In this document: piece by piece, positions 1-10,751 of the stretch
How positions within the stretch are numbered: the stretch's first letter is position 1
Layout: each line of letters begins with the position of its first letter
NCBI RefSeq assembly: GCF_008312835.1
Contig: NZ_VSKS01000028.1
Location: 29,668-93,667 of the forward strand
Direction: 5' to 3'
Source: Streptomyces marokkonensis
GTDB lineage: Bacteria; Actinomycetota; Actinomycetes; Streptomycetales; Streptomycetaceae
DNA: 64,000 nucleotides
The notes under the pieces: generated by a model
The model's database searches: none
Told to the model about the DNA's origin: nothing
What the model saw: the letters and a program-made list of their open reading frames with translations, nothing else
Made by a program: the position numbers and the translations under genes

Positions 1-517
1 CGGAGACGCCCTTCGTGGGGTACAGCACCGTGGTGTGCTCGGAGACCAGCTGGAAGGAGTCCCGGTCGCCGGTGACGATCAGTACCTCGAAGCCCTCGGC
101 CTCGGCCTGGGTGGCGAGGGTGGCGATGACGTCGTCCGCCTCGTACCCCTCGACGGCGAAGCGCTCGGCGTGCATCGCGTCGAGCAGCTCTCCGATCAGC
201 TCGACCTGCCCCTTGAACTCGTCCGGGGTCTTGGAGCGGTTCGCCTTGTACTCGGTGAACTCCTCGGAGCGCCATGTCTTGCGGGAGACGTCGAAGGCGA
301 CCGCGAAGTGCGTGGGCGCCTCGTCACGCAACGTGTTGGCGAGCATCGACGCGAAGCCGTAGATCGCGTTCGTCGGCTGGCCGGTCGCGGTGGTGAAGTT
401 CTCCGCGGGCAGCGCGAAGAACGCGCGGTACGCGAGCGAGTGCCCGTCCATGAGCATCAGTCGCGGGCGGGCCCCGCCGGGGGTCTGGTCGGTCTTCTTC
501 GATGCTGTGTCTGCCAC
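1..517 (-). CDS. polA: DNA polymerase I, N-terminal part (runs off left edge)
   Basis: Only the first 172 codons are in the window. The reverse-strand protein begins MADTASKKTDQ and soon gives LMLMDGHSLAYRAFFALP, the start of the 5'-nuclease (FEN-like) domain of bacterial PolA. The acidic metal-binding motif EGYEADDVIA and the TGDRDSFQLV motif follow at about residues 123-155. PolA fills gaps and removes RNA primers during replication and repair. The GTG start at 517 is chosen because the conserved domain begins about 20 residues later and no better start lies upstream. There is no good Shine-Dalgarno, but a CAGGAT -10-like box sits 7 nt before the start, so the mRNA may be leaderless. The gene is divergent from the oxidoreductase at 711. 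Long open frames crossing the region on both strands are high-GC artefacts. Confidence 0.95.
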   Translation of the reverse strand, partial: MADTASKKTDQTPGGARPRLMLMDGHSLAYRAFFALPAENFTTATGQPTNAIYGFASMLANTLRDEAPTHFAVAFDVSRKTWRSEEFTEYKANRSKTPDEFKGQVELIGELLDAMHAERFAVEGYEADDVIATLATQAEAEGFEVLIVTGDRDSFQLVSEHTTVLYPTKGVS

Positions 518-710
518 GTACCCGATCCTGCCATGTGGCACTGACAGTCGGTTCCGCCCGCGTGCGACGCGGTGGATTCGCCCCTCCGCCCCCTCCTTTC
601 CCTTCGCCGGGGCTGCGTCCCGGGGCCCCGTCCCCGGACGCCCGACGGGCTGAAGGGACGTGGCAGGATCGGAGACGTACCTCACACGTGTGCGTGAACA
701 GGAGTGCGCG

Positions 711-2990
<2,280 letters not shown>

Positions 2991-3042
2991 GCGTTCGCTC
3001 AGCAGACAGCCGTACCGACGCACGACGAATGGAGCCGGGCCC

Positions 3043-3525
3043 ATGGGAGAGCAGCAGCAGGTGAAGTTCCCGCAGGAGGTCATCGACGAGTACGCCGCGC
3101 TCGGTGTGGACCTGCCGGCGCTGTTCTCCGCGGGCCACCTGGGCACCCGCATGGGTGTGCAGATCCTGGAGGCCTCGGCCGAGCGGATCGTCGGGACGAT
3201 GCCGGTGGAGGGCAACACGCAGCCGTACGGGCTGCTGCACGGCGGCGCGTCGGCCGTGCTGGCCGAGACGCTCGGGTCGGTGGGTTCGATGCTGCACGGC
3301 GGCAGCTCCAGGATCGCGGTGGGCGTCGACCTGAACTGCACGCACCACCGCGGTGTCCGCTCCGGTCTGGTCACCGGGGTCGCCACACCGGTGCACCGGG
3401 GGCGGTCCACGGCGACGTACGAGATCGTCATCACCGACGAGGCGGACAAGCGGGTGTGCACCGCGCGGCTGACCTGTCTGCTGCGGGAGCTGAACCCCGG
3501 CGGCGGGGAGCAGGCCGCGGGCTGA
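3043..3525 (+). CDS. PaaI-type hotdog-fold acyl-CoA thioesterase
   Basis: A 160-residue single-domain protein. The segment PYGLLHGGASAVLAETLGS (residues 61-79) is the hallmark helix and HGG turn of the PaaI/MenI hotdog thioesterases. RIAVGVDLNCTHHR and the C-terminal beta strands (TATYEIVITDE, VCTARLTCLL) complete the fold. Such enzymes hydrolyse aryl- or acyl-CoA esters in the cytoplasm, often as housekeeping or menaquinone-pathway thioesterases; the exact substrate is not visible. GGAG lies 8 nt before the ATG. The gene starts 52 nt after the oxidoreductase on the same strand and may be co-transcribed with it. Confidence 0.88.
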   Translation: MGEQQQVKFPQEVIDEYAALGVDLPALFSAGHLGTRMGVQILEASAERIVGTMPVEGNTQPYGLLHGGASAVLAETLGSVGSMLHGGSSRIAVGVDLNCTHHRGVRSGLVTGVATPVHRGRSTATYEIVITDEADKRVCTARLTCLLRELNPGGGEQAAG

Positions 3526-3566
3526 CGTCCGCCGGGGTGCGGGTCCTCCCCGCACCCCCACCGCCA

Positions 3567-3595
3567 TTGCCTCCGGCCGGCCGGCGCCCTAGCGT
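3567..3595 (+). promoter_or_regulatory. Probable vegetative promoter of the lipoprotein gene
   Basis: TTGCCT (3567-3572) and TAGCGT (3590-3595) are separated by 17 nt, matching the Streptomyces HrdB-type -35/-10 layout. The ATG at 3603 lies only 7 nt after the -10 box, so transcription would start at or next to the start codon (leaderless mRNA). Predicted from spacing only. Confidence 0.5.
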
Positions 3596-3602
3596 TCGGG
3601 GC

Positions 3603-4037
3603 ATGCGACGGGGAGGCACCTCTCGGGCGTGGGCGGGGGCATGCGCCGCGCCCCTCGCGGCCGCGCTTCTGACGGGACTGACGGTGACCGGCTGCGACAC
3701 GACGGGTTCCGGCCACACGGGCCGGGATCCCTCGGCCGCAGCGGACGGCGGGCGCACGGCCTCGCCGTCACCGCGGGTGACGTCCGACGAGGACCTGTGC
3801 GCCGCGCTCGTCGGCCACTGGTCGCGCGAGGTGCTGGACGGCGGCACCTATGGCGACTACCAGTCCATGGGGCTGTCCGGCGGGCAGTACGAGATCCTGC
3901 GCGAGGTGGTCGATTCCGCGCGGGCCGCCAAGCGTCAAGGGGCCGACGACGTCGGCGGGCTGATCGACCGTGAGGCGCGCGAGGGGTGCGTGGAGTGGTA
4001 CCGCGCCGGCGGGCCGGGCGAGGGGCCCTGGCAGTGA
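3603..4037 (+). CDS. Small putative lipoprotein
   Basis: A 144-residue protein with an N-terminal hydrophobic signal peptide ending in the lipobox LTVTGC at about residues 25-30, which predicts export and lipid anchoring at Cys30. The following segment is Ser/Gly/Asp-rich. A small globular domain then starts at about residue 60 (SDEDLCAALVGHWSREVL) with two cysteines that could pair. No family is recognised. A well-spaced promoter directly upstream suggests a leaderless transcript. Its stop overlaps the GTG of the next gene, so the two are translationally coupled and may act together at the membrane. Confidence 0.75.
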   Translation: MRRGGTSRAWAGACAAPLAAALLTGLTVTGCDTTGSGHTGRDPSAAADGGRTASPSPRVTSDEDLCAALVGHWSREVLDGGTYGDYQSMGLSGGQYEILREVVDSARAAKRQGADDVGGLIDREAREGCVEWYRAGGPGEGPWQ

Positions 4038-4636
4038 GCGGGGTCGGCCCGGTCGAGCCGGGCGAGGGCACCCACGTCCAGGACGCCCCACCTGCGCCCC
4101 TCCCCCAACGGGGGCCCCTGGCCGGGCACTTCGAGCGCCACCGCAGGGTTGTGCTCGGCGCCCTGATCACCTCCGCCGTACTCGCGGGCAGCGGCTACCT
4201 GTACGTCACCCGGCCCCGGCCGGAACCACCGCCCGCTCCGCCGTACCCGAACCAGGTGACCGACATCGCGTACCTTCGGCCGGGGACCACGAGCTCCAAC
4301 ACCGCCTCGCGCGGCTTCACTTTCGAGGTGGAAGTGATCACGGAATCCGGACCTCCGGTTACCGTCACCCGGATTTCCCAGCCGTACGCGGGACTGTCCG
4401 TGACCTCCAGCCCACGCACCCCTTTCCGGACAAAAGCAGGATCCCCCCGCAAGATCACGGTCACCCTGCGGGTGACGGAATGCGGAAATGTGCCACGGAA
4501 CGCCGGACTCCCTTTCCTGGATGTAACGCTGCGTAATACGCGAGCAATACAAGTACACAGCTTCATCCTCGGACCCCAGTACGCACAGGACCTCTCCCGA
4601 GCCCTGCAAGTAGCCTGCAGCAACAAGTTCGGGTAA
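4034..4636 (+). CDS. Single-pass exported protein of unknown function
   Basis: About 200 residues starting at a GTG that overlaps the TGA of the upstream lipoprotein gene. A short Pro-rich N-terminus leads to FERHRRVVLGALITSAVLAGSGYLYV (about residues 33-58), a single transmembrane or uncleaved signal segment with positive residues before it, so the remainder should be extracytoplasmic. The outer domain is mostly predicted beta strand (FTFEVEVITES, KITVTLRVTECG) and has two cysteines near the C-terminus that may form a disulfide. No catalytic motif is seen. Relatives in other streptomycetes are often labelled Tat-signal proteins, but a twin-arginine motif with the usual spacing is not convincing here. 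Confidence 0.7.
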   Translation: MSGVGPVEPGEGTHVQDAPPAPLPQRGPLAGHFERHRRVVLGALITSAVLAGSGYLYVTRPRPEPPPAPPYPNQVTDIAYLRPGTTSSNTASRGFTFEVEVITESGPPVTVTRISQPYAGLSVTSSPRTPFRTKAGSPRKITVTLRVTECGNVPRNAGLPFLDVTLRNTRAIQVHSFILGPQYAQDLSRALQVACSNKFG

Positions 4637-4924
4637 TCACCAAAACGGCTGATGCACCTGAACCAACCCCGTCGAGTCCTGCGGTTTCTCACCATCCGGA
4701 CAGGGCAAAACGGCGAGAATTCTGCCCTTCCCCCCACTCAGTACCGCTCTGCAATACGTCGTGTCATAACAAGAGCGTCACAGCCTTGGCCAGAGTCTCC
4801 TCCGCATTCCCCACCCACGCTTAGAGTCACGGCCAGTCACCGCGCCGTCCGATTGTCTCGTCGGCCCAGCGCTCGACTCGGCCGTTTCCACCGGGAGACG
4901 GCTGTCAGGGGAAAGGACTGGATC
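4637..4924 (+). promoter_or_regulatory. Intergenic leader upstream of livK
   Basis: This 288-nt gap is less GC-rich than its neighbours and must carry the promoter of the liv operon. An AT-rich stretch around 4755-4775 and TTAGAGT near 4821 are possible core elements, but no pair with good spacing was found. AAAGGA at 4912-4917 is the ribosome binding site for the GTG at 4925. No riboswitch or leader peptide was recognised. Confidence 0.4.
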
Positions 4925-6160
4925 GTGCGTCAACGTTCACTCATCGCCATCACCGCCGCGCTGGCGGCGGGAGCGCTCACCCTCACCGCCTGCGGCTCAC
5001 GCGACGAGGACGGCGGCGGCAGCTCGGACTCCGGCAACGGTGGCACCACCGTGGTCATCGGCGTCGACGCGCCGCTGACCGGCGACCTCTCCGCGCTGGG
5101 CCTCGGCATCAAGAACTCCGTGGACCTCGCGGCCAAGACCGCCAACAAGGAGAAGTTCGTCGAGGGCGTCACCTTCAAGATCGAGGCCCTCGACGACCAG
5201 GCGCAGCCCTCCTCCGGCCAGCAGAACGCCTCCACGCTCGTCGCCGACAAGGACGTCCTCGGCGTGGTCGGCCCGCTGAACTCCAGCGTCGCCGAGTCCA
5301 TGCAGCGCGTCTTCAACGACGCCAAGCTCGTCCAGGTCTCGCCCGCCAACACCGGCCCGAGCCTGAGCCAGGGCCAGGACTGGCAGACCTCGAAGAAGCG
5401 CCCGTACGAGTCGTACTTCCGCACCTCCACCACGGACGCCATCCAGGGCCCGTTCGCGGCGCAGTACCTCTACAACGACTCCAAGAAGCGCAAGGTCTTC
5501 GTCATCGACGACAAGAAGACCTACGGCGCGGGCCTCGCCGGCACCTTCACCGCGGAGTTCAAGAAGCTCGGCGGCAAGGTGGTCGGCACCGAGCACATCA
5601 ACCCCGACGCCAAGGACTTCTCCGCGGTCGCCACCAAGGTGAAGAGCTCGGGCGCCGACGTCGTCTACTACGGCGGCGAGTACCCGCAGGCCGGCCCGCT
5701 GAGCAAGCAGATCAAGGCCGCGGGCTCCAAGGTGCCGCTGGTCGGCGGCGACGGCATCTACGACCCCACCTTCATCTCGCTGGCCGGCAAGGGCAGCGAC
5801 GGTGACCTGGCCACCTCCGTCGGTGTCCCGCTCGACCAGCTCGACTCCGCCAAGAAGTTCACCGCCGACTACAAGGCAGCGGGCTACAAGGAGGACTTCG
5901 CGGCCTACGGCGGCTACTCCTACGACGCCGCCTGGTCGATCATCGAGGCCGTGAAGAAGGTCGTCGACGCCAACGACGGCAAGCTCCCCGACGACGCCCG
6001 CGCCAAGGTCGTCGAGGCCATGTCCGGCGTCTCCTTCGACGGTGTGACCGGCAAGGTCTCCTACGACGAGTTCGGCGACACGACGAACAAGCAGCTGACC
6101 GTCTACGCCGTCAAGAACGGCGCGTGGGAGCCGGTCAAGTCCGGTACCTACACCGGCTGA
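4925..6160 (+). CDS. livK: Branched-chain amino acid ABC transporter, substrate-binding lipoprotein
   Basis: A 411-residue periplasmic-type binding protein of the Leu/Ile/Val family. The GTG at 4925 follows AAAGGA by 7 nt and starts a signal peptide that ends in the lipobox LTLTAC, with the lipidated Cys at about residue 23. A Gly/Ser linker follows. VVIGVDAPLTGDLSALG then begins the LivJ/LivK fold, with GVVGPLNSSVAESM and KVFVIDDKKTYGAG further on. It captures branched-chain (or similar) amino acids outside the membrane and hands them to LivHM. First gene of livKHMGF, 110 nt before livH. Confidence 0.93.
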   Translation: MRQRSLIAITAALAAGALTLTACGSRDEDGGGSSDSGNGGTTVVIGVDAPLTGDLSALGLGIKNSVDLAAKTANKEKFVEGVTFKIEALDDQAQPSSGQQNASTLVADKDVLGVVGPLNSSVAESMQRVFNDAKLVQVSPANTGPSLSQGQDWQTSKKRPYESYFRTSTTDAIQGPFAAQYLYNDSKKRKVFVIDDKKTYGAGLAGTFTAEFKKLGGKVVGTEHINPDAKDFSAVATKVKSSGADVVYYGGEYPQAGPLSKQIKAAGSKVPLVGGDGIYDPTFISLAGKGSDGDLATSVGVPLDQLDSAKKFTADYKAAGYKEDFAAYGGYSYDAAWSIIEAVKKVVDANDGKLPDDARAKVVEAMSGVSFDGVTGKVSYDEFGDTTNKQLTVYAVKNGAWEPVKSGTYTG

Positions 6161-6270
6161 CCCACACCCGCAGCACCCAGGGCCGCGCGGGGCGCCGCAT
6201 CACTGGCGCCCCGCGCGGACCCGCATCCGGCCCCATCCGTCGAATATCCGAACGTCTCGGAGGACATGCG

Positions 6271-7203
6271 GTGAACGAACTGCCGCAGCAGCTGGTCAAC
6301 GGCCTGCTACTGGGATCCATGTACGGCCTGGTCGCCATCGGCTACACAATGGTCTACGGCATTGTCCAGCTCATCAACTTCGCCCACGGCGAGATCTTCA
6401 TGACCGGGGCCTTCGGGGCGATCACGGTCTACCTGTACGTCCTGCCCGACGGCACCTCGATGGCCATCGCGCTGCCCCTGATGATCCTCGGGGCCATGCT
6501 GGTCGCCACCACGGTCGCCGTAGGGGCGGAACGCTTCGCCTACCGCCCCCTCCGCGGCGCACCACGGCTGGCACCCCTCATCACGGCCATCGGCCTCTCC
6601 CTCGCCCTCCAGCAGGCCGTGTGGGCCTGGTACCCCGACGCCCGCTCCGCGATCGAGTTCCCGCAGATCGACGGCGGTCCCTTCGAGATCGGCAACGTCA
6701 CCATCCAGACCGGTGACGTCTTCCTGCTGCTCGCCGCCCCCCTCAGCATGGCGATCCTCGCCTACTTCGTCATGAAGACGCGCACCGGGCGCGGCATGCA
6801 GGCCACGGCCCAGGACCCGGACACCGCCAAGCTGATGGGTGTCAACACCGACCGCATCATCGTCGTCGCCTTCGCCCTGGGCGCCATCTTCGCGGCCGTC
6901 GGCGGTGTCGCCTACGGCCTCAAGTACGGCCAGATCGACTTCCGCATGGGCTTCATCCTCGGTCTCAAGGCCTTCACCGCGGCCGTCCTCGGCGGCATCG
7001 GCAACATCTACGGAGCCATGCTCGGCGGCATCGTCCTCGGCATCGCCGAGGCCCTCTCCACGGCCTACATCGCCGACATCCCCGGCCTCGACCAGTTCGG
7101 AAGCCAGTCCTGGGCCGACGTCTGGGCCTTCGTACTCCTCATCCTCGTGCTCCTGTTCAGGCCCCAGGGCCTGCTCGGTGAGCGAGTCGCGGACAGGGCG
7201 TGA
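6271..7203 (+). CDS. livH: Branched-chain amino acid ABC transporter permease LivH
   Basis: A 310-residue integral membrane protein with about eight hydrophobic segments. NELPQQLVNGLLLGSMYGLVAIGYTMVYG and LINFAHGEIFM are LivH signatures, as are GLKAFTAAVLGGIGNIYGAMLGG and the C-terminal FRPQGLLGE. The GTG at 6271 follows CGGAGGA (6258-6264); an ATG five bases earlier runs straight into a stop. It forms the transmembrane channel with LivM. Its stop overlaps or lies next to the start of livM. Confidence 0.94.
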   Translation: MNELPQQLVNGLLLGSMYGLVAIGYTMVYGIVQLINFAHGEIFMTGAFGAITVYLYVLPDGTSMAIALPLMILGAMLVATTVAVGAERFAYRPLRGAPRLAPLITAIGLSLALQQAVWAWYPDARSAIEFPQIDGGPFEIGNVTIQTGDVFLLLAAPLSMAILAYFVMKTRTGRGMQATAQDPDTAKLMGVNTDRIIVVAFALGAIFAAVGGVAYGLKYGQIDFRMGFILGLKAFTAAVLGGIGNIYGAMLGGIVLGIAEALSTAYIADIPGLDQFGSQSWADVWAFVLLILVLLFRPQGLLGERVADRA

Positions 7204-7208
7204 CACCG

Positions 7209-9035
7209 ATGACCACACAGACCACAGCAGCACAGACCGCCGGCACCCCGGCCGCCGACACCCCCAAGGGCCTGATCGGCATCCCCGAGACCATCGGCCG
7301 CGCCCTCGCCACCGCCGGCGGCGCCCTCGCCGTCGTCTCCACCTTCCTCGCCTGGACCTGGACCTCCGAGTTCCCCGGCGACCTGACCGTGTACGGCTAC
7401 CCCGGCGGCCTGCAGGTCCTCGTCCTCATCGGCGGTGCCCTCACCGCGCTGTTCGGCCTCGCCTCCTACGGCGTCAAGGGCCTGCGCTGGCTCGTCCCCG
7501 CCGGGGCCGACAGCGCCCTCAAGCTCGCCGCGCTCGGCACCTTCGTCACCGCCTGGTACACGATCATCGCGATCAGCACCACGCTCGGCGGACTCGTCAA
7601 CCTCGAGCCCGGCGGCTGGATCGCGGCCGTCACCACCCTCGCCGCCCTCGTCGGCGCGCTGGCCCTTCCCTTCGAACGGCCCGTGCTCGACGCCGCGGAC
7701 CCCGACGACTCCGGCTGGGAGGCGTTCCGCCACAACGCCCGCAACCAGGGCGCCGTCCTCAAGGCGGCCATCGCCTCGGGCACCGCCTCCCCCGCGCGCA
7801 AGCTCCCGTCCTACGCCGAGATCCTGATCATCGTCGCCGCCCTCGCCGTCGGCCTGATCGTCTTCACCTACGGCATCGGCACCGAGTACGACGAGCTGTT
7901 CGTCGGCTTCCTCATCACCGCCGGCTTCGGCTTCGCCGCCGTGGCCAAGGCCGGACTGGTCGGACGCCTCTCCGCGATCACCGCGAAGCACCGCACCGTC
8001 ACCATGGTCGGCGCCTTCGTCGCGGCCGCGGCCTTCCCCTTCACCCAGTCGGACGACCGGTACGCCACCATCGGCGTCTACATCCTGATCTTCGCCACCG
8101 TCGCCCTGGGTCTCAACATCGTCGTCGGCCTCGCCGGCCTCCTCGACCTCGGGTACGTCGCCTTCCTCGGTGTCGGCGCCTACACGGCGGCGATGGTCTC
8201 CGGCTCCCCCACCTCGCCCTTCGACATCCACCTGCCGTTCTGGCTGTCCGCCCTGATCGGCGCCGCCGTCGCCATGGTCTTCGGCGTCGTCATCGGCGCC
8301 CCCACCCTGCGGCTGCGCGGCGACTACCTCGCCATCGTCACCCTCGGCTTCGGCGAGATCTTCCGCATCGCCGTCCTCAACATGGACGGCACCTCAGGAC
8401 CGGACATCACCAACGGCTCCAACGGCATCTCGTCCGTGCCGAACCTCAACATCCTCGGCTTCGACTTCGGCCAGCAGCACGACATCCTGGGCGTCTCCAT
8501 CGGCCGGTTCTCGAACTACTTCCTGCTGATGCTGCTCATCACGCTGGTCGTGGTCGTGGTCTTCCGGCGCAGCAGCGACTCCCGCATCGGCCGTGCCTGG
8601 ATCGCCATCCGCGAGGACGAGACCGCCGCGCTGGCCATGGGCATCAACGGCTTCCGGGTCAAGCTGATCGCCTTCGCCCTCGGCGCCACCCTGGCCGGCC
8701 TCGCCGGCACCGTCCAGGCGCACGTCACCTACACCGTCACCCCCGAGCAGTACCAGTTCGCCCACGTCGTCCCGCCCAACAGCGCCTTCCTGCTCGCCGC
8801 GGTCGTCCTCGGCGGCATGGGCACCATCAGCGGACCCCTCGTCGGCGCGGCACTGCTCTACCTCATCCCCGCCAAGCTCCAGTTCCTCGGCGACTACCAG
8901 CTCTTCGCCTTCGGCCTCGCGCTCGTGCTCCTGATGCGCTTCCGGCCGGAAGGTCTCATCCCGAACCGGCGTCGCCAGCTCGAATTCCACGAAGAGGCCG
9001 AAGCGCCGACAGTCCTCAGCAAGGCAGGGGCCTGA
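7209..9035 (+). CDS. livM: Branched-chain amino acid ABC transporter permease LivM with long N-terminal extension
   Basis: 608 residues, much longer than the usual 320-430 for LivM. The canonical LivM core begins at about residue 290 (IGVYILIFATVALGLNIVVGLAGLLDLGYVAF) and runs through TLRLRGDYLAIVTLGFGEI to RFRPEGL near the end. The first 290 residues hold extra hydrophobic segments (for example LATAGGALAVVSTFLAW and LITAGFGFAAVAKAGLV), so several additional membrane spans are predicted. The ATG at 7209 is preferred over GTG 7200 because the GGACAGG signal is better spaced. It partners LivH; livG starts 5 nt after its stop. Confidence 0.92.
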   Translation: MTTQTTAAQTAGTPAADTPKGLIGIPETIGRALATAGGALAVVSTFLAWTWTSEFPGDLTVYGYPGGLQVLVLIGGALTALFGLASYGVKGLRWLVPAGADSALKLAALGTFVTAWYTIIAISTTLGGLVNLEPGGWIAAVTTLAALVGALALPFERPVLDAADPDDSGWEAFRHNARNQGAVLKAAIASGTASPARKLPSYAEILIIVAALAVGLIVFTYGIGTEYDELFVGFLITAGFGFAAVAKAGLVGRLSAITAKHRTVTMVGAFVAAAAFPFTQSDDRYATIGVYILIFATVALGLNIVVGLAGLLDLGYVAFLGVGAYTAAMVSGSPTSPFDIHLPFWLSALIGAAVAMVFGVVIGAPTLRLRGDYLAIVTLGFGEIFRIAVLNMDGTSGPDITNGSNGISSVPNLNILGFDFGQQHDILGVSIGRFSNYFLLMLLITLVVVVVFRRSSDSRIGRAWIAIREDETAALAMGINGFRVKLIAFALGATLAGLAGTVQAHVTYTVTPEQYQFAHVVPPNSAFLLAAVVLGGMGTISGPLVGAALLYLIPAKLQFLGDYQLFAFGLALVLLMRFRPEGLIPNRRRQLEFHEEAEAPTVLSKAGA

Positions 9036-9040
9036 CCACC

Positions 9041-9949
9041 ATGACCACCGACACCACGACCAAGAGCGCCGCCTCCGGCGCCACCCCCGGCGAGACCGTC
9101 CTCGACGCCCGCGGCGTCACGATGCGCTTCGGCGGCCTCACCGCCGTCAGCGACGTCGACCTCACGGTCAACAGCGGCGAGATCGTCGGCCTGATCGGCC
9201 CCAACGGCGCCGGCAAGACCACGTTCTTCAACTGCCTCACGGGCCTCTACATCCCCACCGAGGGCGAGGTCCGCTACAAGAACCAGGTGCTGCCGCCCAA
9301 GTCCTTCAAGGTCACCGCCGCCGGCATCGCCCGTACCTTCCAGAACATCCGCCTGTTCGCCAACATGACGGTCCTCGAGAACGTCCTCGTCGGCCGGCAC
9401 ACCAGGACGAGGGAAGGCCTCTGGTCGGCGCTGCTCCGCGGCCCCGGCTTCCACAAGGCCGAAGCCGCCTCCCGCGCACGCGCCATGGAGCTCCTCGAGT
9501 TCGTGGGGCTCGCCGCCAAGGCCGACCACCTCGCCCGCAACCTCCCCTACGGCGAGCAGCGCAAGCTCGAGATCGCCCGCGCGCTCGCCAGCGAACCGGG
9601 CCTCCTCCTGCTGGACGAGCCCACCGCCGGCATGAACCCGCAGGAGACCCGGGCCGCGGAGGAACTCATCTTCGCCATCCGGGACAGGGGCATCGCCGTG
9701 CTCGTCATCGAGCACGACATGCGGTTCATCATGAACCTCTGCGACCGCGTCGCCGTGCTCGTGCAGGGCAAGAAGCTCATCGAGGGCGACGCGGCCACCG
9801 TCCAGCGCGACGAACGGGTCATCGCCGCCTACCTCGGAGAACCCCTCGCGAACGACCCCGGCGCCGAGGAAGCGGCCGAGGTCGAAGCCGCCGAAGCCGC
9901 GGCCGAGGCCACCACGGACGCAGCGCCCGGCAAGGAGAACGACCGATGA
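9041..9949 (+). CDS. livG: Branched-chain amino acid ABC transporter ATP-binding protein LivG
   Basis: 302 residues. Walker A is GPNGAGKTT (53-61), the family-typical degenerate signature is LPYGEQRKLEIARAL, Walker B is LLLLDEP, and the switch histidine is in VIEHDM. This is the LivG half of the ATPase pair that powers uptake through LivHM. A Glu/Ala-rich tail of about 35 residues (EEAAEVEAAEAAAEA) after the AYLGEP motif is an unusual low-complexity extension. livF starts inside its stop (ATGA overlap). Confidence 0.94.
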   Translation: MTTDTTTKSAASGATPGETVLDARGVTMRFGGLTAVSDVDLTVNSGEIVGLIGPNGAGKTTFFNCLTGLYIPTEGEVRYKNQVLPPKSFKVTAAGIARTFQNIRLFANMTVLENVLVGRHTRTREGLWSALLRGPGFHKAEAASRARAMELLEFVGLAAKADHLARNLPYGEQRKLEIARALASEPGLLLLDEPTAGMNPQETRAAEELIFAIRDRGIAVLVIEHDMRFIMNLCDRVAVLVQGKKLIEGDAATVQRDERVIAAYLGEPLANDPGAEEAAEVEAAEAAAEATTDAAPGKENDR

Positions 9950-10662
9950 CCGCACTCCTCGAAGTCGAAGACCTCCGGGTCGCCTACGGCAAGATCGAAG
10001 CCGTCAAGGGCATCTCGTTCAAGGTCGACGCCGGCGAAGTGGTCACCCTCATCGGCACCAACGGCGCCGGCAAGACCACCACCCTGCGCACCCTCTCCGG
10101 CCTCCTCAAGCCGGCCGGGGGCCAGATCAAGTTCAACGGGAAGTCCCTCAAGAAGGTCCCCGCCCACGAGATCGTCTCGCAGGGTCTCGCCCACTCCCCC
10201 GAGGGGCGGCACATCTTCCCGCGCATGACCATCGAGGACAACCTCCGCCTCGGCGCCTTCCTCCGTAACGACAAGGCGGGCATCGAGAAGGACATCCAGC
10301 GCGCCTACGACCTCTTCCCCATCCTCGGGGAACGCCGCAAGCAGGCCGCCGGAACCCTCTCCGGCGGAGAGCAGCAGATGCTCGCCATGGGCAGGGCCCT
10401 CATGTCCCAGCCCCAGCTGCTGATGCTCGACGAACCCTCCATGGGCCTCTCGCCGATCATGATGCAGAAGATCATGGCGACCATCGCCGAGCTGAAGTCC
10501 CAGGGCACCACCATCCTGCTCGTCGAGCAGAACGCCCAGGCCGCCCTCTCCCTGGCCGACCACGGCCACGTCATGGAGGTCGGCAACATCGTCCTCTCCG
10601 GCAGCGGGCAGGACCTCCTGCACGACGAGTCGGTCCGCAAGGCCTACCTCGGCGAGGACTGA
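9946..10662 (+). CDS. livF: Branched-chain amino acid ABC transporter ATP-binding protein LivF
   Basis: 238 residues, normal LivF length. Walker A is GTNGAGKTT (37-45), the signature is LSGGEQQMLAMGRAL, Walker B is LLMLDEP, and the LivF-typical PSMGLSPIM and VEQNAQAALSLAD follow. It is the second ATPase of the importer. The ATG overlaps the livG stop by four bases, indicating coupled translation. It is the last gene of the operon and is followed by a strong hairpin. Confidence 0.95.
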   Translation: MTALLEVEDLRVAYGKIEAVKGISFKVDAGEVVTLIGTNGAGKTTTLRTLSGLLKPAGGQIKFNGKSLKKVPAHEIVSQGLAHSPEGRHIFPRMTIEDNLRLGAFLRNDKAGIEKDIQRAYDLFPILGERRKQAAGTLSGGEQQMLAMGRALMSQPQLLMLDEPSMGLSPIMMQKIMATIAELKSQGTTILLVEQNAQAALSLADHGHVMEVGNIVLSGSGQDLLHDESVRKAYLGED

Positions 10663-10672
10663 GGCACACGAC

Positions 10673-10712
10673 GAGGCCCGCGTCCCCCGCCGAGCGGGGA
10701 ACGCGGGCCTCT
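10673..10712 (+). terminator. Terminator hairpin between livF and the ANTAR regulator
   Basis: GAGGCCCGCGTCCCC (10673-10687) can pair with GGGGAACGCGGGCCTC downstream (to 10712), giving a long GC-rich stem with one bulge. It lies between convergent genes, so it probably serves both strands, as is common in Streptomyces where U-tracts are weak or absent. Confidence 0.8.
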
Positions 10713-10751
10713 CGCCTGCCCGTCGGGGCCTGGGGCCTGTTGTGAAAGGTC

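Noticed and set aside
6839-9040. A 730-codon extension upstream of livG in the same frame
   Set aside because: It overlaps livH and livM out of frame and reads as Arg/Pro/His-rich shadow sequence. ATG 9041 fits the LivG N-terminus.
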